Of a DNA stretch of 64,000 nucleotides, positions 55,636 to 64,000 are shown one piece after another. The notes beneath the pieces were generated by a model, which did no database searches, was not told where the DNA came from, and saw nothing but the letters and a program-made list of their open reading frames with translations. A program made the translations under genes and the position numbers. The stretch is from Flavobacterium piscisymbiosum. Its GTDB lineage: Bacteria; Bacteroidota; Bacteroidia; Flavobacteriales; Flavobacteriaceae. Location of the stretch: positions 2,046,001-2,110,000 of the forward strand of contig NZ_JAJJMM010000001.1 in assembly GCF_020905295.1 (NCBI RefSeq), given 5' to 3'. How positions within the stretch are numbered: the stretch's first letter is position 1; every line of letters starts with the position of its first letter.

Positions 55636-58332
55636 CTAAAACTGTTGTCCAATAATAAAGTGAATTTCTTTACCGTGTGCTTTAGTTTCTCCCGGTTGAG
55701 GATCAAAACCGTAACCCCAGTCAATACCCAATAATCCAAATGCTGGCATAAATACACGTAATCCAACACCCGCAGAACGGTAAAGATCAAATGGATTATA
55801 ATCTTTAAAAGTAGGGTATGATGAACCAGCTTCTAAAAAGGCCAACGCATAGATCGATGCAGATGATTTTAATGTAATTGGATAACGTAATTCCATAGAG
55901 AATTTATTGTAAATAGTTGCTCCAATTTGCTCATTGTTTGCATTTACAGGAGTCAAAGAGTTATTTTCATAACCTCTTAATCCAATAGTTTCTCTACCAT
56001 CCATTGAGTAACTCTGCATTCCGTCTCCACCTAAATAGAAACGCTCAAATGGTACAACACCTCTTGATTGATCATAAGCACCTAAGAAACCAAACTCTGT
56101 TAATGTTCTAAGAACTAATTTACCATATAGTTTAGTATACCAGTCTGCCTTAAATTTAATTTTATAATACTCTAACCAGTTGTATTTTTTCTGATCGACT
56201 TTACCCTGATCAGTATCAGCGTTTGCGTAATCAGATCCAACACTCGCATAACCAGTCTGTCCGTCTACAGTTTCTGTTTTTACATAGTCGCCAGGGTTAA
56301 GAGGTTGTTTGTCTACACCTGAAGTTGGAGATCCTGTATATTGTGTCTTGTATTCTTTTTCATTTTTTAAATCTCCATAATTGATTCCGTTAAATAAGGA
56401 ATAAGGAGGTGTTATTTTTGCAGAGATACTAAAGTCTGAACCATAAGTTGGGAATATCGGGTTAACCCCTTTATTACTTCTTGAAAGTCCAATTGTATAC
56501 GCTAAGTTTCTTGATGCTCCGTTACCAAAAGTAAATAATCCTGTGTTGTAATTATTCAAATCATAATGTTGGTAACTCACAGATTGTGATAATACAAAAT
56601 AATCATCCGGCACAGTAAGACGTTTTGCTAAACCTACTTGTAACGTTAAGATGTTAAAACTTTTGCTCTTATCTACACTTCTTGTCGCATAATTGTTTAA
56701 GAATTGTTTACTATAAGATATAGATGAACTAAATTGTACTGGTTTTTTTCCTCCAAACCATGGCTCTGAGAATGAAATACTATACGTCTGAAAGTAAGTA
56801 CTTCCTTGTAAACGAAGAGATACTTTTTGACCATCTCCCATTGGTAACGGCTTGTATGATTCTTTGTTGAATATATTTCTGGCAGAGAAGTTGTTAAAAG
56901 ACAATCCTAAAGTTCCAATGAAACCTCCACCACCATAACCTCCCTGAAGTTCGACCTGGCTAGATCCTTTTTCTACAACATGATATTCGATATCAACAGT
57001 TCCTGCACTTGCATCGACATTCTTGAATTTTGGATCGATCGCCTCAGGATCAAAGAATCCTAATTGTCCAATTTCACGAATAGTTCTAACCAATTGTTCT
57101 TTACTGTATTTCTCTCCCGGCTTGGTTCTAAGTTCACGGTAAATAACGTGGTCATTTGTTTTATCATTTCCTACTACAGATATTTTATTAAAATAAGCAA
57201 TAGGTCCTTCTGTAACTCTAATTTCAAAATCGATGGTATCGTTTACCGTTCTTACCTCCACAGCATTAATATTAGAAAACAAATAACCATTGTTTTGGTA
57301 TAAGTTTGTAATATCTTCAGCGTCAGGTTTTGTTTTATCTGCAATACGTTTTTCAAGTAAAACTCCATTATAAGTTTCTCCTTTTTTAATTCCTAAATAG
57401 CGGCTTAACAATTGATCCGGATACACTGTGTTTCCAAGGAATTTAATATTACCAAAGTAATATTTGTTTCCTTCTTCCATCTTAATCTTGATCGCAAGCA
57501 TGTTTTTCTTCTTGTTATAAGTAACAGAATCATAAATAATACGGGCATCACGATATCCTTTTTCTTTATACGTAGCAACAACTTTTTCTAAGTCGGTTTT
57601 GTATTTTTCAGGAATAAACTTTGAAGATTTTAAAATACGAAGGAAATTTTTTTGCTTTGTATCTTTCATAGCAGCTCTTAATTGAGAGCTGGTAAGTTGT
57701 TTATTTCCAATGAAATCAATACTGCTAATTTTTACTTTATCACCTTTGTCTACCCGAACGAGCATATTTACGTGATGACCATTAACGGTATCAAGAGTAT
57801 TTGTAATGGTAACTTTGGTATTATAGAATCCGTCTTTTTTATACTTGTTTTCTATATAATTTTTGGTTGTCGTAATTAAGTTTTCGTTGACAATTTTATT
57901 TTTGGTCAAATTGTTGTCCTTAATTAGTCCTTCTACTTTACTTTTCTTAATACCAACGAATTTTACTTCATTTAGTTTAGGAAGTTCAACAATGTTAAGA
58001 TCTAAGTAGATACTGTCATTGTCGATTTTATTTACATAAAATGCTATTTCATCAAATAGGCCAAGTTTGCCTAATTTTTTAATAGCACCACTGATTTCTT
58101 CACCGGGTACGGCTATTTCCTGCCCTTTTTGAAGGCCTGAAAAGGTAACAACAGTTTGTTCATTGAAGCTTATTTTACCAACAACAGAAACTTTAGCAAG
58201 AATATATTTTTTTCCCTGATCAAAAGGAACTCTTTCTTGTGCTTTTATTTGTGAAAAACTACCCAAAAGAAGTAGGGTAAGGACTATTTGTACTCTTTTT
58301 TGTAACACTAAAATATTATTTAATTTGTTCAC
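55636..58332 (-). CDS. bamA: Outer membrane protein assembly factor BamA
   Basis: 898 residues from the chosen GTG. A signal peptide (VLTLLLLGSFSQIKAQ) precedes five POTRA domains (about 35-440; for example GNKQLTSSQLRAAMKDTKQKN and VVGNDKTNDHVIYRELRTKPGE) and a 16-strand barrel with the conserved FYLGGDGMQSYSMDGRETIGLRGY region (lid-lock loop 6) and C-terminal FIIGQQF. It inserts barrel proteins, presumably including SprA. The GTG at 58330-58332 overlaps uppS by 17 bp; another GTG (58306-58308) just after the uppS stop is also possible. Upstream ATGs lie deep inside uppS and were rejected. Confidence 0.95.
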   Translation of the reverse strand: MNKLNNILVLQKRVQIVLTLLLLGSFSQIKAQERVPFDQGKKYILAKVSVVGKISFNEQTVVTFSGLQKGQEIAVPGEEISGAIKKLGKLGLFDEIAFYVNKIDNDSIYLDLNIVELPKLNEVKFVGIKKSKVEGLIKDNNLTKNKIVNENLITTTKNYIENKYKKDGFYNTKVTITNTLDTVNGHHVNMLVRVDKGDKVKISSIDFIGNKQLTSSQLRAAMKDTKQKNFLRILKSSKFIPEKYKTDLEKVVATYKEKGYRDARIIYDSVTYNKKKNMLAIKIKMEEGNKYYFGNIKFLGNTVYPDQLLSRYLGIKKGETYNGVLLEKRIADKTKPDAEDITNLYQNNGYLFSNINAVEVRTVNDTIDFEIRVTEGPIAYFNKISVVGNDKTNDHVIYRELRTKPGEKYSKEQLVRTIREIGQLGFFDPEAIDPKFKNVDASAGTVDIEYHVVEKGSSQVELQGGYGGGGFIGTLGLSFNNFSARNIFNKESYKPLPMGDGQKVSLRLQGSTYFQTYSISFSEPWFGGKKPVQFSSSISYSKQFLNNYATRSVDKSKSFNILTLQVGLAKRLTVPDDYFVLSQSVSYQHYDLNNYNTGLFTFGNGASRNLAYTIGLSRSNKGVNPIFPTYGSDFSISAKITPPYSLFNGINYGDLKNEKEYKTQYTGSPTSGVDKQPLNPGDYVKTETVDGQTGYASVGSDYANADTDQGKVDQKKYNWLEYYKIKFKADWYTKLYGKLVLRTLTEFGFLGAYDQSRGVVPFERFYLGGDGMQSYSMDGRETIGLRGYENNSLTPVNANNEQIGATIYNKFSMELRYPITLKSSASIYALAFLEAGSSYPTFKDYNPFDLYRSAGVGLRVFMPAFGLLGIDWGYGFDPQPGETKAHGKEIHFIIGQQF

Positions 58333-59056
58333 TGGTTTTTCCAAATCTACGTTCTCTTTTTTGATAACTAATAATAGCCTCATATAAATCTTGATCTTTA
58401 AAGTCTGGCCACAAGACGTTAGTAAAATATAATTCTGCATAGGCAATTTGCCACAGCAAAAAATTACTTATTCTATGTTCTCCACTTGTTCGTATTAATA
58501 AATCTACGTCGGGTAAATTTTGCGTGTAAAGATGCTCATTTATAATTGAATCGTCAATAGCGTCTATTGAAATTATATTATTTTTAACTTTATCACTGAT
58601 GATTCTCACGGCATTTACCAATTCTTCTCTTGATCCGTAACTTAAAGCCAGGGTTAGAGTAAGACGTGTATTATTTTTTGTTTTATCTATGACATCCAAT
58701 AGCTCCTTTTGAGCCGATTTTGGTAACTTATCAAGATTTCCAATTGCATTAAGTTTGATGTTGTTTTCCTGTAAAGTAACAAGCTCTTTTTTTAATGAAT
58801 TGATTAGTATTTTCATTAATGCTTCGACTTCTAATTTAGGACGATTCCAGTTTTCTGTAGAAAAAGCGTATAAAGTCAAATACTCGATGCCAAGTTTGGC
58901 ACAAGTGGTAATTGTTTTTTTTACAGATTTTGTTCCGTTTTCATGACCAAATGCTCTTAAAAAACCTTGTTGTTTTGCCCAACGGCCATTTCCGTCCATA
59001 ATTATGGCCAAATGCTTGGGTAAGTTTGTCTGATCTATAGAGTCTAGTAAATTCAT
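58316..59056 (-). CDS. uppS: Undecaprenyl diphosphate synthase
   Basis: 246 residues, the normal size. The catalytic Asp21 sits in LAIIMDGNGRWAKQQG, and the substrate-binding motifs are AFSTENWNRP and LLIRTSGEHRISNFLLWQ. It makes the C55 lipid carrier for peptidoglycan and other glycans. The ATG at 59054-59056 gives a 4-bp gap to porG; a longer upstream start would overlap it by 32 bp. Confidence 0.96.
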   Translation of the reverse strand: MNLLDSIDQTNLPKHLAIIMDGNGRWAKQQGFLRAFGHENGTKSVKKTITTCAKLGIEYLTLYAFSTENWNRPKLEVEALMKILINSLKKELVTLQENNIKLNAIGNLDKLPKSAQKELLDVIDKTKNNTRLTLTLALSYGSREELVNAVRIISDKVKNNIISIDAIDDSIINEHLYTQNLPDVDLLIRTSGEHRISNFLLWQIAYAELYFTNVLWPDFKDQDLYEAIISYQKRERRFGKTSEQIK

Positions 59057-59060
59057 TTTA

Positions 59061-59750
59061 TTAATATGCGCAATAGCAAGGTTTTTGTCCAAAGGTATAA
59101 GTTAAAGTGATACCTGAAAACACATACCAGTCATTATTATTTAAATTTCCAAATTTTAGTACGTTTGCACTGTTTGTATTAGGGTTACTTCCATCAATAT
59201 TATCTGTAAAAGTGTAACGGGCTCCAACTTCGGCACCTAAAACCCAGTGTGGTGCTATGTTCGATTTTATACCTAATATAATAGGTATAGCAAATGAACT
59301 TCCGTTTTGTTTTTGCATCACGTTTGGATTCGTTATGTTGCGATACAATTGATCATAAAGAAAGAAATTTACTCCCGAATATATATAAGGAGTAACTTTT
59401 GTATGGTAATCATGCAGATTAAAATCAAAAAAATTAAATTCTAAACCGGCAGACAGTTCTTTTATGTCGTTTTTGAAACTATACCCTCTCATGTTTCGTC
59501 CAGTTTCTTTTGAATCCAAATCATTACCAATTACGGATGATTGCGTATAAGAGAAACGGTATGCATGTCTTGGGCTTTTATTCCATTTGTACAAAATACC
59601 AAAAGCCAGTTTTTCCGGGGCAATGTAAGTTGTATTTCCTACGTCACCAACAAAGTTACTTCCGCCAAGAAAAACACCAATCTCATTGATTTGAGCATTT
59701 AGTGTGATAAAGGGGAAAAAACATAACAATAAATTAAAAATTTTCTTCAT
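59061..59750 (-). CDS. porG: PorG-type T9SS outer membrane protein (DUF6089)
   Basis: 229 residues with a signal peptide (ending ITLNAQ). An eight-stranded barrel pattern begins NEIGVFLGGSNFVGDVG and ends in CYCAY. It matches DUF6089, the family of Porphyromonas PorG, which binds the PorK/PorN ring of the type IX system. Gene order supports it: porG-uppS-bamA-ompH-ompH is also the order I recall around PG0189 in P. gingivalis. It heads the operon, with a full-consensus promoter. Confidence 0.87.
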   Translation of the reverse strand: MKKIFNLLLCFFPFITLNAQINEIGVFLGGSNFVGDVGNTTYIAPEKLAFGILYKWNKSPRHAYRFSYTQSSVIGNDLDSKETGRNMRGYSFKNDIKELSAGLEFNFFDFNLHDYHTKVTPYIYSGVNFFLYDQLYRNITNPNVMQKQNGSSFAIPIILGIKSNIAPHWVLGAEVGARYTFTDNIDGSNPNTNSANVLKFGNLNNNDWYVFSGITLTYTFGQKPCYCAY

Positions 59751-59768
59751 TTAATTCAAAATTGCGTG

Positions 59769-59797
59769 CAAATATAATAATTATCGATACGAATCAA
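59769..59797 (-). promoter_or_regulatory. Promoter of the porG-uppS-bamA operon
   Basis: On the minus strand TTG (59795-59797), 18 bases, then TATATTTG (59769-59776), 18 bases before the porG ATG. It is one of the best matches to the Bacteroidota consensus in the window. Confidence 0.72.
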
Positions 59798-59923
59798 CGT
59801 TCCTTTAGTTAAATGTGCTTTTTTTTAAATTTACAATATGATTTTGAGACATTTAATGATGATTCGATACATGCAGAACGGCAAAATGTGGTATTATCGT
59901 ATAGTGGCGAGTCGTAAAAGGAC

Positions 59924-60811
59924 TTAATTTCTCTTATCTTCTCCCCAAAGCAATTTATTTCGTAAGGTTTTTAGGAAGGTTTCCCCCGGGATTTCTATCA
60001 TCTTGATTTTAAAATCAGTTTTTCTGATTGTTAAAACAGATTCGTTTTTTACCGAAGCAATTCTGGAATCTAATGAAACTAAATATTGGTCTTCTCTTCC
60101 TGAAACACGAAGTTTAATTTCTGTGTTATCAGGGATTACAAGAGGTCTGGCGTTTAAATTATGCGGGGCAATTGGTGTAATTACTAAGCTTTCGACATTT
60201 GGAGTTAAAATGGGTCCTCCGCAGCTTAATGAATATCCTGTAGAGCCGGTAGGTGTAGAGATGATTAAGCCATCTGCCCAATAAGAGTTTAAATATTCGT
60301 CATTTAAGTAAGTATCAACTGTAATCATCGATGTAGTATCTTTTCGGCTCACAGTCACTTCATTCATGGCAAAGTTTAGATTCTCTTCGATTGCGTCGTT
60401 TTTTGGATCACAAGTTATACTGAGTAAAGTTCTTTCAGAAATTGTATAGTTTTTATCAATTACAAACTGTAAAAAATTATCAATACTTTCTTTAGGAACA
60501 GTGGCCAGAAATCCTAATCTTCCCGCATTAATTCCTAATATAGGTACACCTGAATTACGTGCTAAAGTTGCGGCTCTTAAAATAGTTCCGTCACCGCCAA
60601 TACTAATTAGCATTTCAAAACTATCATCTAAAGAAGTGCTTGACGAAAAAGTTTTGTACTCTTTTTTAACGAGTTCTTTTTCATAAAGCATTTCCAGAAA
60701 GTTTTCTTCAATTACCATCTCGACATTATTCGACTTAAAAAACAAGAAAATGTCTTTAATTATAGGTTCGGTACTGTTTTGATAATATTGTCCGTAAATG
60801 GCTATTTTCAT
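59924..60811 (-). CDS. nadK: NAD kinase
   Basis: 295 residues. The ATP/NAD kinase motif GGDGT is at 72-76 (ISIGGDGTILRAATLA), followed by NAGRLGFLA, MNEVTVSR and the Gly-rich STPTGSTGYSLSCGGP. It phosphorylates NAD to NADP. Nearby are a CBS gene upstream and pdxJ divergent to it. A 17-bp perfect inverted repeat (60836-60883) lies just upstream. Confidence 0.96.
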   Translation of the reverse strand: MKIAIYGQYYQNSTEPIIKDIFLFFKSNNVEMVIEENFLEMLYEKELVKKEYKTFSSSTSLDDSFEMLISIGGDGTILRAATLARNSGVPILGINAGRLGFLATVPKESIDNFLQFVIDKNYTISERTLLSITCDPKNDAIEENLNFAMNEVTVSRKDTTSMITVDTYLNDEYLNSYWADGLIISTPTGSTGYSLSCGGPILTPNVESLVITPIAPHNLNARPLVIPDNTEIKLRVSGREDQYLVSLDSRIASVKNESVLTIRKTDFKIKMIEIPGETFLKTLRNKLLWGEDKRN

Positions 60812-60835
60812 CTGATGTTTAATCGATTTTTTTGT

Positions 60836-60883
60836 TTAATTGTTTAATCGTTAATTTTTTCGTCAAAACGATTAAACAATTAA
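60836..60883. repeat. Perfect 17-bp inverted repeat upstream of nadK
   Basis: TTAATTGTTTAATCGTT (60836-60852) is the exact reverse complement of 60867-60883, with a 14-base centre rich in T. A further GTTTAATCG copy lies at about 60818-60826. No T run follows on either strand, so a plain terminator is unlikely. Confidence 0.75.
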
Positions 60884-60900
60884 CCGATTCAACAATCATA

Positions 60901-61560
60901 TTATATATTAAGGTATTTGTCTAAATAATCTGAGCGTTCTTTCAGGCTATTTATATAAGCATCTTCCTGATGTTCTGAAATAATTTCATAACCATATCTT
61001 CTATACGTCTGAATAATTTCATTCATAGGCCCAACGCCAATTTTTATGGTAATCTGAACATTTTCAAGATCAGCTTCAGATACAAAACAGCCCAGGATTT
61101 TACCATTATTGCTTTCTACAATTTGAGTTACCTGACCCATAGAATAGTCTAAAAGCCCTTTTTGAACGATAATGATACCGCCTTGCTCTTTTAAAAATGG
61201 AGTTTCCTGAAAAAATTTCATGATATCTTCCATTTCATAATAGCCAATGTAGGTGTTGTTTTCGTCAAGAACCGATACTACATTAGTATGATTCTTTGCA
61301 AAAACTTCTAAAACATCAAGCCACATCATCGATTTTCGGGCAAAAAAGCGTTCCAGAGTATATTTGTAATCAATAACTTTTTTATCTGTGTCAAAAGTTT
61401 CAACATCATCAGCAGCGATACTTCCAATGAAAATTCCGTTTTCCAAAACCGGAAAATGCGAAAAATTCAAATCAGCAAAAAAGTCCTGAACCGAGGCTAT
61501 CGTTTCCTGACTATCTATCGCTCTGAAATCATTGGTGATATAGTTTATAATTTCTGTCAT
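60901..61560 (-). CDS. CBS-domain protein
   Basis: 219 residues: two CBS motifs (about 1-60 and 70-125; HFPVLENGIFIGSIAADD and VVSVLDENNTYIGYYEMEDI) followed by an ACT-like C-terminal part (about 130-219; GGIIIVQKGLLDYSMGQVTQIVE). Probably an adenine-nucleotide or ligand sensor. It lies 89 bp upstream of nadK on the same strand, which makes a link to NAD(P) metabolism plausible but unproven. Confidence 0.85.
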   Translation of the reverse strand: MTEIINYITNDFRAIDSQETIASVQDFFADLNFSHFPVLENGIFIGSIAADDVETFDTDKKVIDYKYTLERFFARKSMMWLDVLEVFAKNHTNVVSVLDENNTYIGYYEMEDIMKFFQETPFLKEQGGIIIVQKGLLDYSMGQVTQIVESNNGKILGCFVSEADLENVQITIKIGVGPMNEIIQTYRRYGYEIISEHQEDAYINSLKERSDYLDKYLNI

Positions 61561-61626
61561 AAATCTGTTAAGGATATTTCATGCAAAATAATCAAAAAAT
61601 AGCAAAAACTGCTACGTTTTACTTTG

Positions 61627-61634
61627 TATTTTTG
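61627..61634 (+). promoter_or_regulatory. -7 box of pdxJ
   Basis: TATTTTTG, 42 bases before the ATG at 61677. Confidence 0.45.
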
Positions 61635-61676
61635 TCGTAACAAATATAGTGTTACTAGAATTAATTATCTATTTAT

Positions 61677-62390
61677 ATGACAAAGTTAAGTGTAAATATC
61701 AATAAAATTGCAACCCTTCGAAATGCGCGAGGAGGAAATGTTCCTGATTTATTAAAAGTGGCGGCTGATATTCAGAAATTCGGAGCGCAGGGAATTACAA
61801 TTCATCCACGTCCGGATGAGCGCCATATTCGTTATCAGGATGCACGCGATTTAAAAGCAGTTGTTCACACCGAATATAATATCGAAGGAAATCCACAACA
61901 TAATTTTATCGATTTGGTTTTAGAGTGTAAACCAACGCAAGTAACATTAGTTCCTGATGCCATTGGAGCAATCACATCATCTGCGGGTTGGGACACGATA
62001 AAAAATCAGGACTATTTAACTGAAGTGATTCAGGAATTTCAGCGTAACGGAATCAGAACGTCGATTTTTGTTGATCCTGTTTTGGAAATTATCGAAGGAG
62101 CAAAAAAAACAGGAACAGATCGTATCGAATTGTATACCGAAGCTTTTGCACACCAATATGATTTAGGAAACAAAAACGGAATCGATCCTTATGTAAAAGC
62201 TGCAGAATTGGCCAACGAATTAGGTTTAGGAATCAATGCCGGTCACGATTTAAGTTTAGATAATATACAGTTCTTTAATCAAAATATTCCAGGATTATTA
62301 GAAGTTTCTATTGGGCACGCTTTAATTGCTGAGGCACTTTATCTTGGTTTGGATAATGTGGTGAATATGTATTTAAATAAATTGAAGTAA
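61677..62390 (+). CDS. pdxJ: Pyridoxine 5'-phosphate synthase
   Basis: 237 residues, the usual length of this TIM-barrel enzyme. Motifs: [52 protein letters not shown] and [13 protein letters not shown]. It condenses 1-deoxyxylulose 5-phosphate with 3-amino-2-oxopropyl phosphate to give vitamin B6 phosphate. Single gene; pdxA is not in the window. Confidence 0.97.
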   Translation: MTKLSVNINKIATLRNARGGNVPDLLKVAADIQKFGAQGITIHPRPDERHIRYQDARDLKAVVHTEYNIEGNPQHNFIDLVLECKPTQVTLVPDAIGAITSSAGWDTIKNQDYLTEVIQEFQRNGIRTSIFVDPVLEIIEGAKKTGTDRIELYTEAFAHQYDLGNKNGIDPYVKAAELANELGLGINAGHDLSLDNIQFFNQNIPGLLEVSIGHALIAEALYLGLDNVVNMYLNKLK

Positions 62391-62404
62391 AATAAAAAGG
62401 AGTA

Positions 62405-62525
62405 GGGCATGACCCGCAGTCCCGAAGCTTCGGGAGCGGGTCGGGCTATTCGTTACAATCTTTCGTTTTTTAAAGAAAAAAACGAAAGGATTTCCACTGC
62501 TATCCCTCATGCGGCATTTAGGTCA
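62405..62525. repeat. Double-hairpin intergenic element (possible structured RNA or dispersed repeat)
   Basis: Two strong hairpins follow pdxJ. The first pairs GACCCGC (62411-62417) with GCGGGTC (62436-62442) around an internal CCCGAAGCTTCGGG palindrome. The second pairs CTTTCGTTTTTT (62460-62471) with AAAAAACGAAAG (62477-62488). The flanks GGGCTATTCG and TGCTATCCCTCATGCGG complete an element of about 120 bases. It is markedly more GC-rich than its surroundings and resembles repeats found between genes in Flavobacterium. It may be the Flavo-1 RNA motif, but I cannot check the match. Confidence 0.6.
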
Positions 62526-62590
62526 CAATGAACTTTTTAGATTATACTGTTTAAACTACAAATAAATATTTACTTCAACTAATAAATGAT

Positions 62591-62598
62591 TACTTTCG
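62591..62598 (+). promoter_or_regulatory. Possible -7 box of the TonB-dependent receptor gene
   Basis: TACTTTCG, one mismatch from TAnnTTTG, 21 bases before the GTG at 62620. Confidence 0.4.
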
Positions 62599-62619
62599 CA
62601 CTTTTCTTATTAAAATCAA

Positions 62620-64000
62620 GTGTTGAAAGCTATAATTCTCTTTTTTTTATTCTGTTTTTCTACTGTATTTGCGCAATCAAAAGCCACTATAACAGGAAAT
62701 ATAAAATCTCTTGAAAACGAAAACCTTCCTGGTGCCAGTATTTCTTTAGATATAAAAAATCAGCACTACTACGCTATATCCGATACTCTGGGTAATTTTC
62801 ATCAAAATGTTTCTTTAGGGCAGTTAAAAATAACAGTTACCCAATTGGGTTATCTTAAAAAAACTATTCATTTTGATTTTGTAAAAGACACTGTAATTTC
62901 AATTGTTTTAGAAAAAGATATTGCTCTATTAAAAGAAGTCATAATAGCCAATGATAAAAAAAAGGGTGTTACAAATTTGTCAGGAGGCAAGTTATCTTTT
63001 AATCTAAAAGAATTATCCTCTGTACCAACAGTTTTAGGTACTACTGATATTATAAAGCTTTTGCAACTAATGCCTGGTGTGCAAAATTCAGGAGATGCAA
63101 ACGGATATTTATATGTGAGAGGAGGAGATCCGGGACATAATGCCATATTATACGACGGAACTCCTATTTATGGAATGTCGCATTTATTAGGTGTTTTTCC
63201 TTTTTATAATACAGATCATATTAAAGAAGTTGAGTTTGATAAATCAAGTTCGAATTCAAAATATGGCGGACGTTTAAGCTCTACAACGCTTTTAATCCCG
63301 AATAAAAAAATACCATCTGAGTTGGGTATTCAGGGAAATGTTGGAATCCTGGCTTCGCAACTTACTTTAACAGTTCCTGTAAACAATAAAGTTGGTTTTT
63401 ATATTTCAGGAAGAAAAACTTATATCGATGAAGTTGTTGCCCCACTTTTACGTTCAGATTCAGAAAGCGATGATGTTCAGGATATGAAATATGGTTTCTC
63501 TGACGGAAATGTTACTTTGGTTTCGCAACTTTCAAAAAACAATTTCCTTTCTGTTGATGCTTTTATTAGTGGAGATAGATTAAAAATAGAAGATGCTGAA
63601 CTTGCATTACAAACAAATTTAAAATGGAGTAACCTTACAGTTGCACCAACTTTGGTAACTACGTTTTCACCTAAATTAAGCATGTCAAATGCTGTTTATT
63701 TCAGTAAATATTCTAATGAATTAAACATGGAACAGGCTACAATAAAGTTTGGTGTTTCTTCCTACGTAAAAGATTTTGGGTTTAATAATGCTTTTCGATA
63801 TTCGATCAAAAATGTTCCTGTTGAATCTGGAGTGCAATACGTACATCATAATTTGCAACCTCAAAAAGTGAATGTAGAAAATCTAACAGATACTAATACG
63901 TCTCAAAACAATATAATTAATGCCGATGAAGTTGCTGTTTTTACAACGATTAAACCAAAATTTACCGAAAGGTTAAACGCTGAATTAGGACTTCGAATTA
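62620..64000 (+). CDS. TonB-dependent receptor with N-terminal regulatory-like domain (3' end outside window)
   Basis: About 460 codons are visible and the frame is open to the window end. The start is a GTG (or TTG at 62623): VLKAIILFFLFCFSTVFAQ is a complete signal peptide. Then a carboxypeptidase regulatory-like domain (about 20-100; ATITGNIKSLENENLPGASI), a plug domain (about 130-230; LLQLMPGVQNSGDANGYLYV, RGGDPGHNAILYDGTPIYG, SKYGGRLSS) and the first barrel strands. Such receptors import large or scarce nutrients using TonB energy. Substrate unknown; no SusD partner is visible in the window. Confidence 0.9.
   Translation, partial: MLKAIILFFLFCFSTVFAQSKATITGNIKSLENENLPGASISLDIKNQHYYAISDTLGNFHQNVSLGQLKITVTQLGYLKKTIHFDFVKDTVISIVLEKDIALLKEVIIANDKKKGVTNLSGGKLSFNLKELSSVPTVLGTTDIIKLLQLMPGVQNSGDANGYLYVRGGDPGHNAILYDGTPIYGMSHLLGVFPFYNTDHIKEVEFDKSSSNSKYGGRLSSTTLLIPNKKIPSELGIQGNVGILASQLTLTVPVNNKVGFYISGRKTYIDEVVAPLLRSDSESDDVQDMKYGFSDGNVTLVSQLSKNNFLSVDAFISGDRLKIEDAELALQTNLKWSNLTVAPTLVTTFSPKLSMSNAVYFSKYSNELNMEQATIKFGVSSYVKDFGFNNAFRYSIKNVPVESGVQYVHHNLQPQKVNVENLTDTNTSQNNIINADEVAVFTTIKPKFTERLNAELGLRI

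Noticed and set aside
58333-58446. BamA start 38 codons upstream of the chosen GTG
   Set aside because: It would lie 130 bases inside uppS and put a charged segment before the signal peptide.

Overview
The window is AT-rich, densely coded chromosomal DNA of a gliding Flavobacterium-like member of the Bacteroidota. The basis is a full-length SprA-type translocon (2404 aa), RemB, PorG, two PorP/SprF proteins, a type B sorting domain, TAnnTTTG-type promoter boxes, and the gene orders ruvA-sprA-gcvH-vanZ-deoC-remB and porG-uppS-bamA-ompH-ompH. The species assignment is inference; Flavobacterium johnsoniae or a close relative fits best. I saw no rRNA, tRNA, CRISPR array, insertion sequence or prophage. 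No gene-free gap exceeds 300 bases.

Layout. 1-11.7 kb: the 3' part of a giant repetitive type IX-secreted surface protein, then a PorP/SprF-like barrel and a PorE-like OmpA/TPR/propeller protein. 11.9-15.4 kb: a CBS protein, malic enzyme and ruvA. 15.4-26.5 kb: sprA, gcvH, a VanZ-like gene, deoC and remB. 26.6-31.8 kb: a respiratory block with ctaB, two oxidase subunit III genes, subunit IV, a thioredoxin-fold protein, SCO, DUF420 and a small Cys-bearing membrane protein. 31.8-33.2 kb: a DUF4403 protein on the minus strand. 33.4-40.5 kb: a MacAB-TolC-type exporter with two permeases and two adaptor proteins. 40.6-45.4 kb: housekeeping genes (tsaB, mscS, Nfu), an orphan PorP/SprF protein and a gamma-carbonic anhydrase-like protein. 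45.5-50.3 kb: a minus-strand cassette of LytTR regulator, intradiol dioxygenase-like protein, LytS-type kinase, DUF4907, kelch lipoprotein and barrel protein. 50.5-53.1 kb: a DUF4270 lipoprotein and a FadL-like barrel. 53.1-61.6 kb, minus strand: murI, the porG-uppS-bamA-ompH-ompH envelope operon, nadK and a CBS protein. 61.7-64 kb: pdxJ, a structured intergenic repeat, and a TonB-dependent receptor cut by the window end.

How the genes work together. Much of the window serves the outer membrane: SprA is the export pore, PorG is a ring-associated barrel, RemB is a gliding protein, BamA and the OmpH chaperones build the barrels, and UppS supplies the lipid carrier for the wall. The giant protein is a predicted cargo of this machine, with its own SprF-like and PorE-like partners beside it. 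The strongest candidate for an undescribed system is the 45.5-50.3 kb sensor/regulator cassette. The most striking sequence-level features are the three nested repeat arrays of the giant adhesin and the double-hairpin element after pdxJ.
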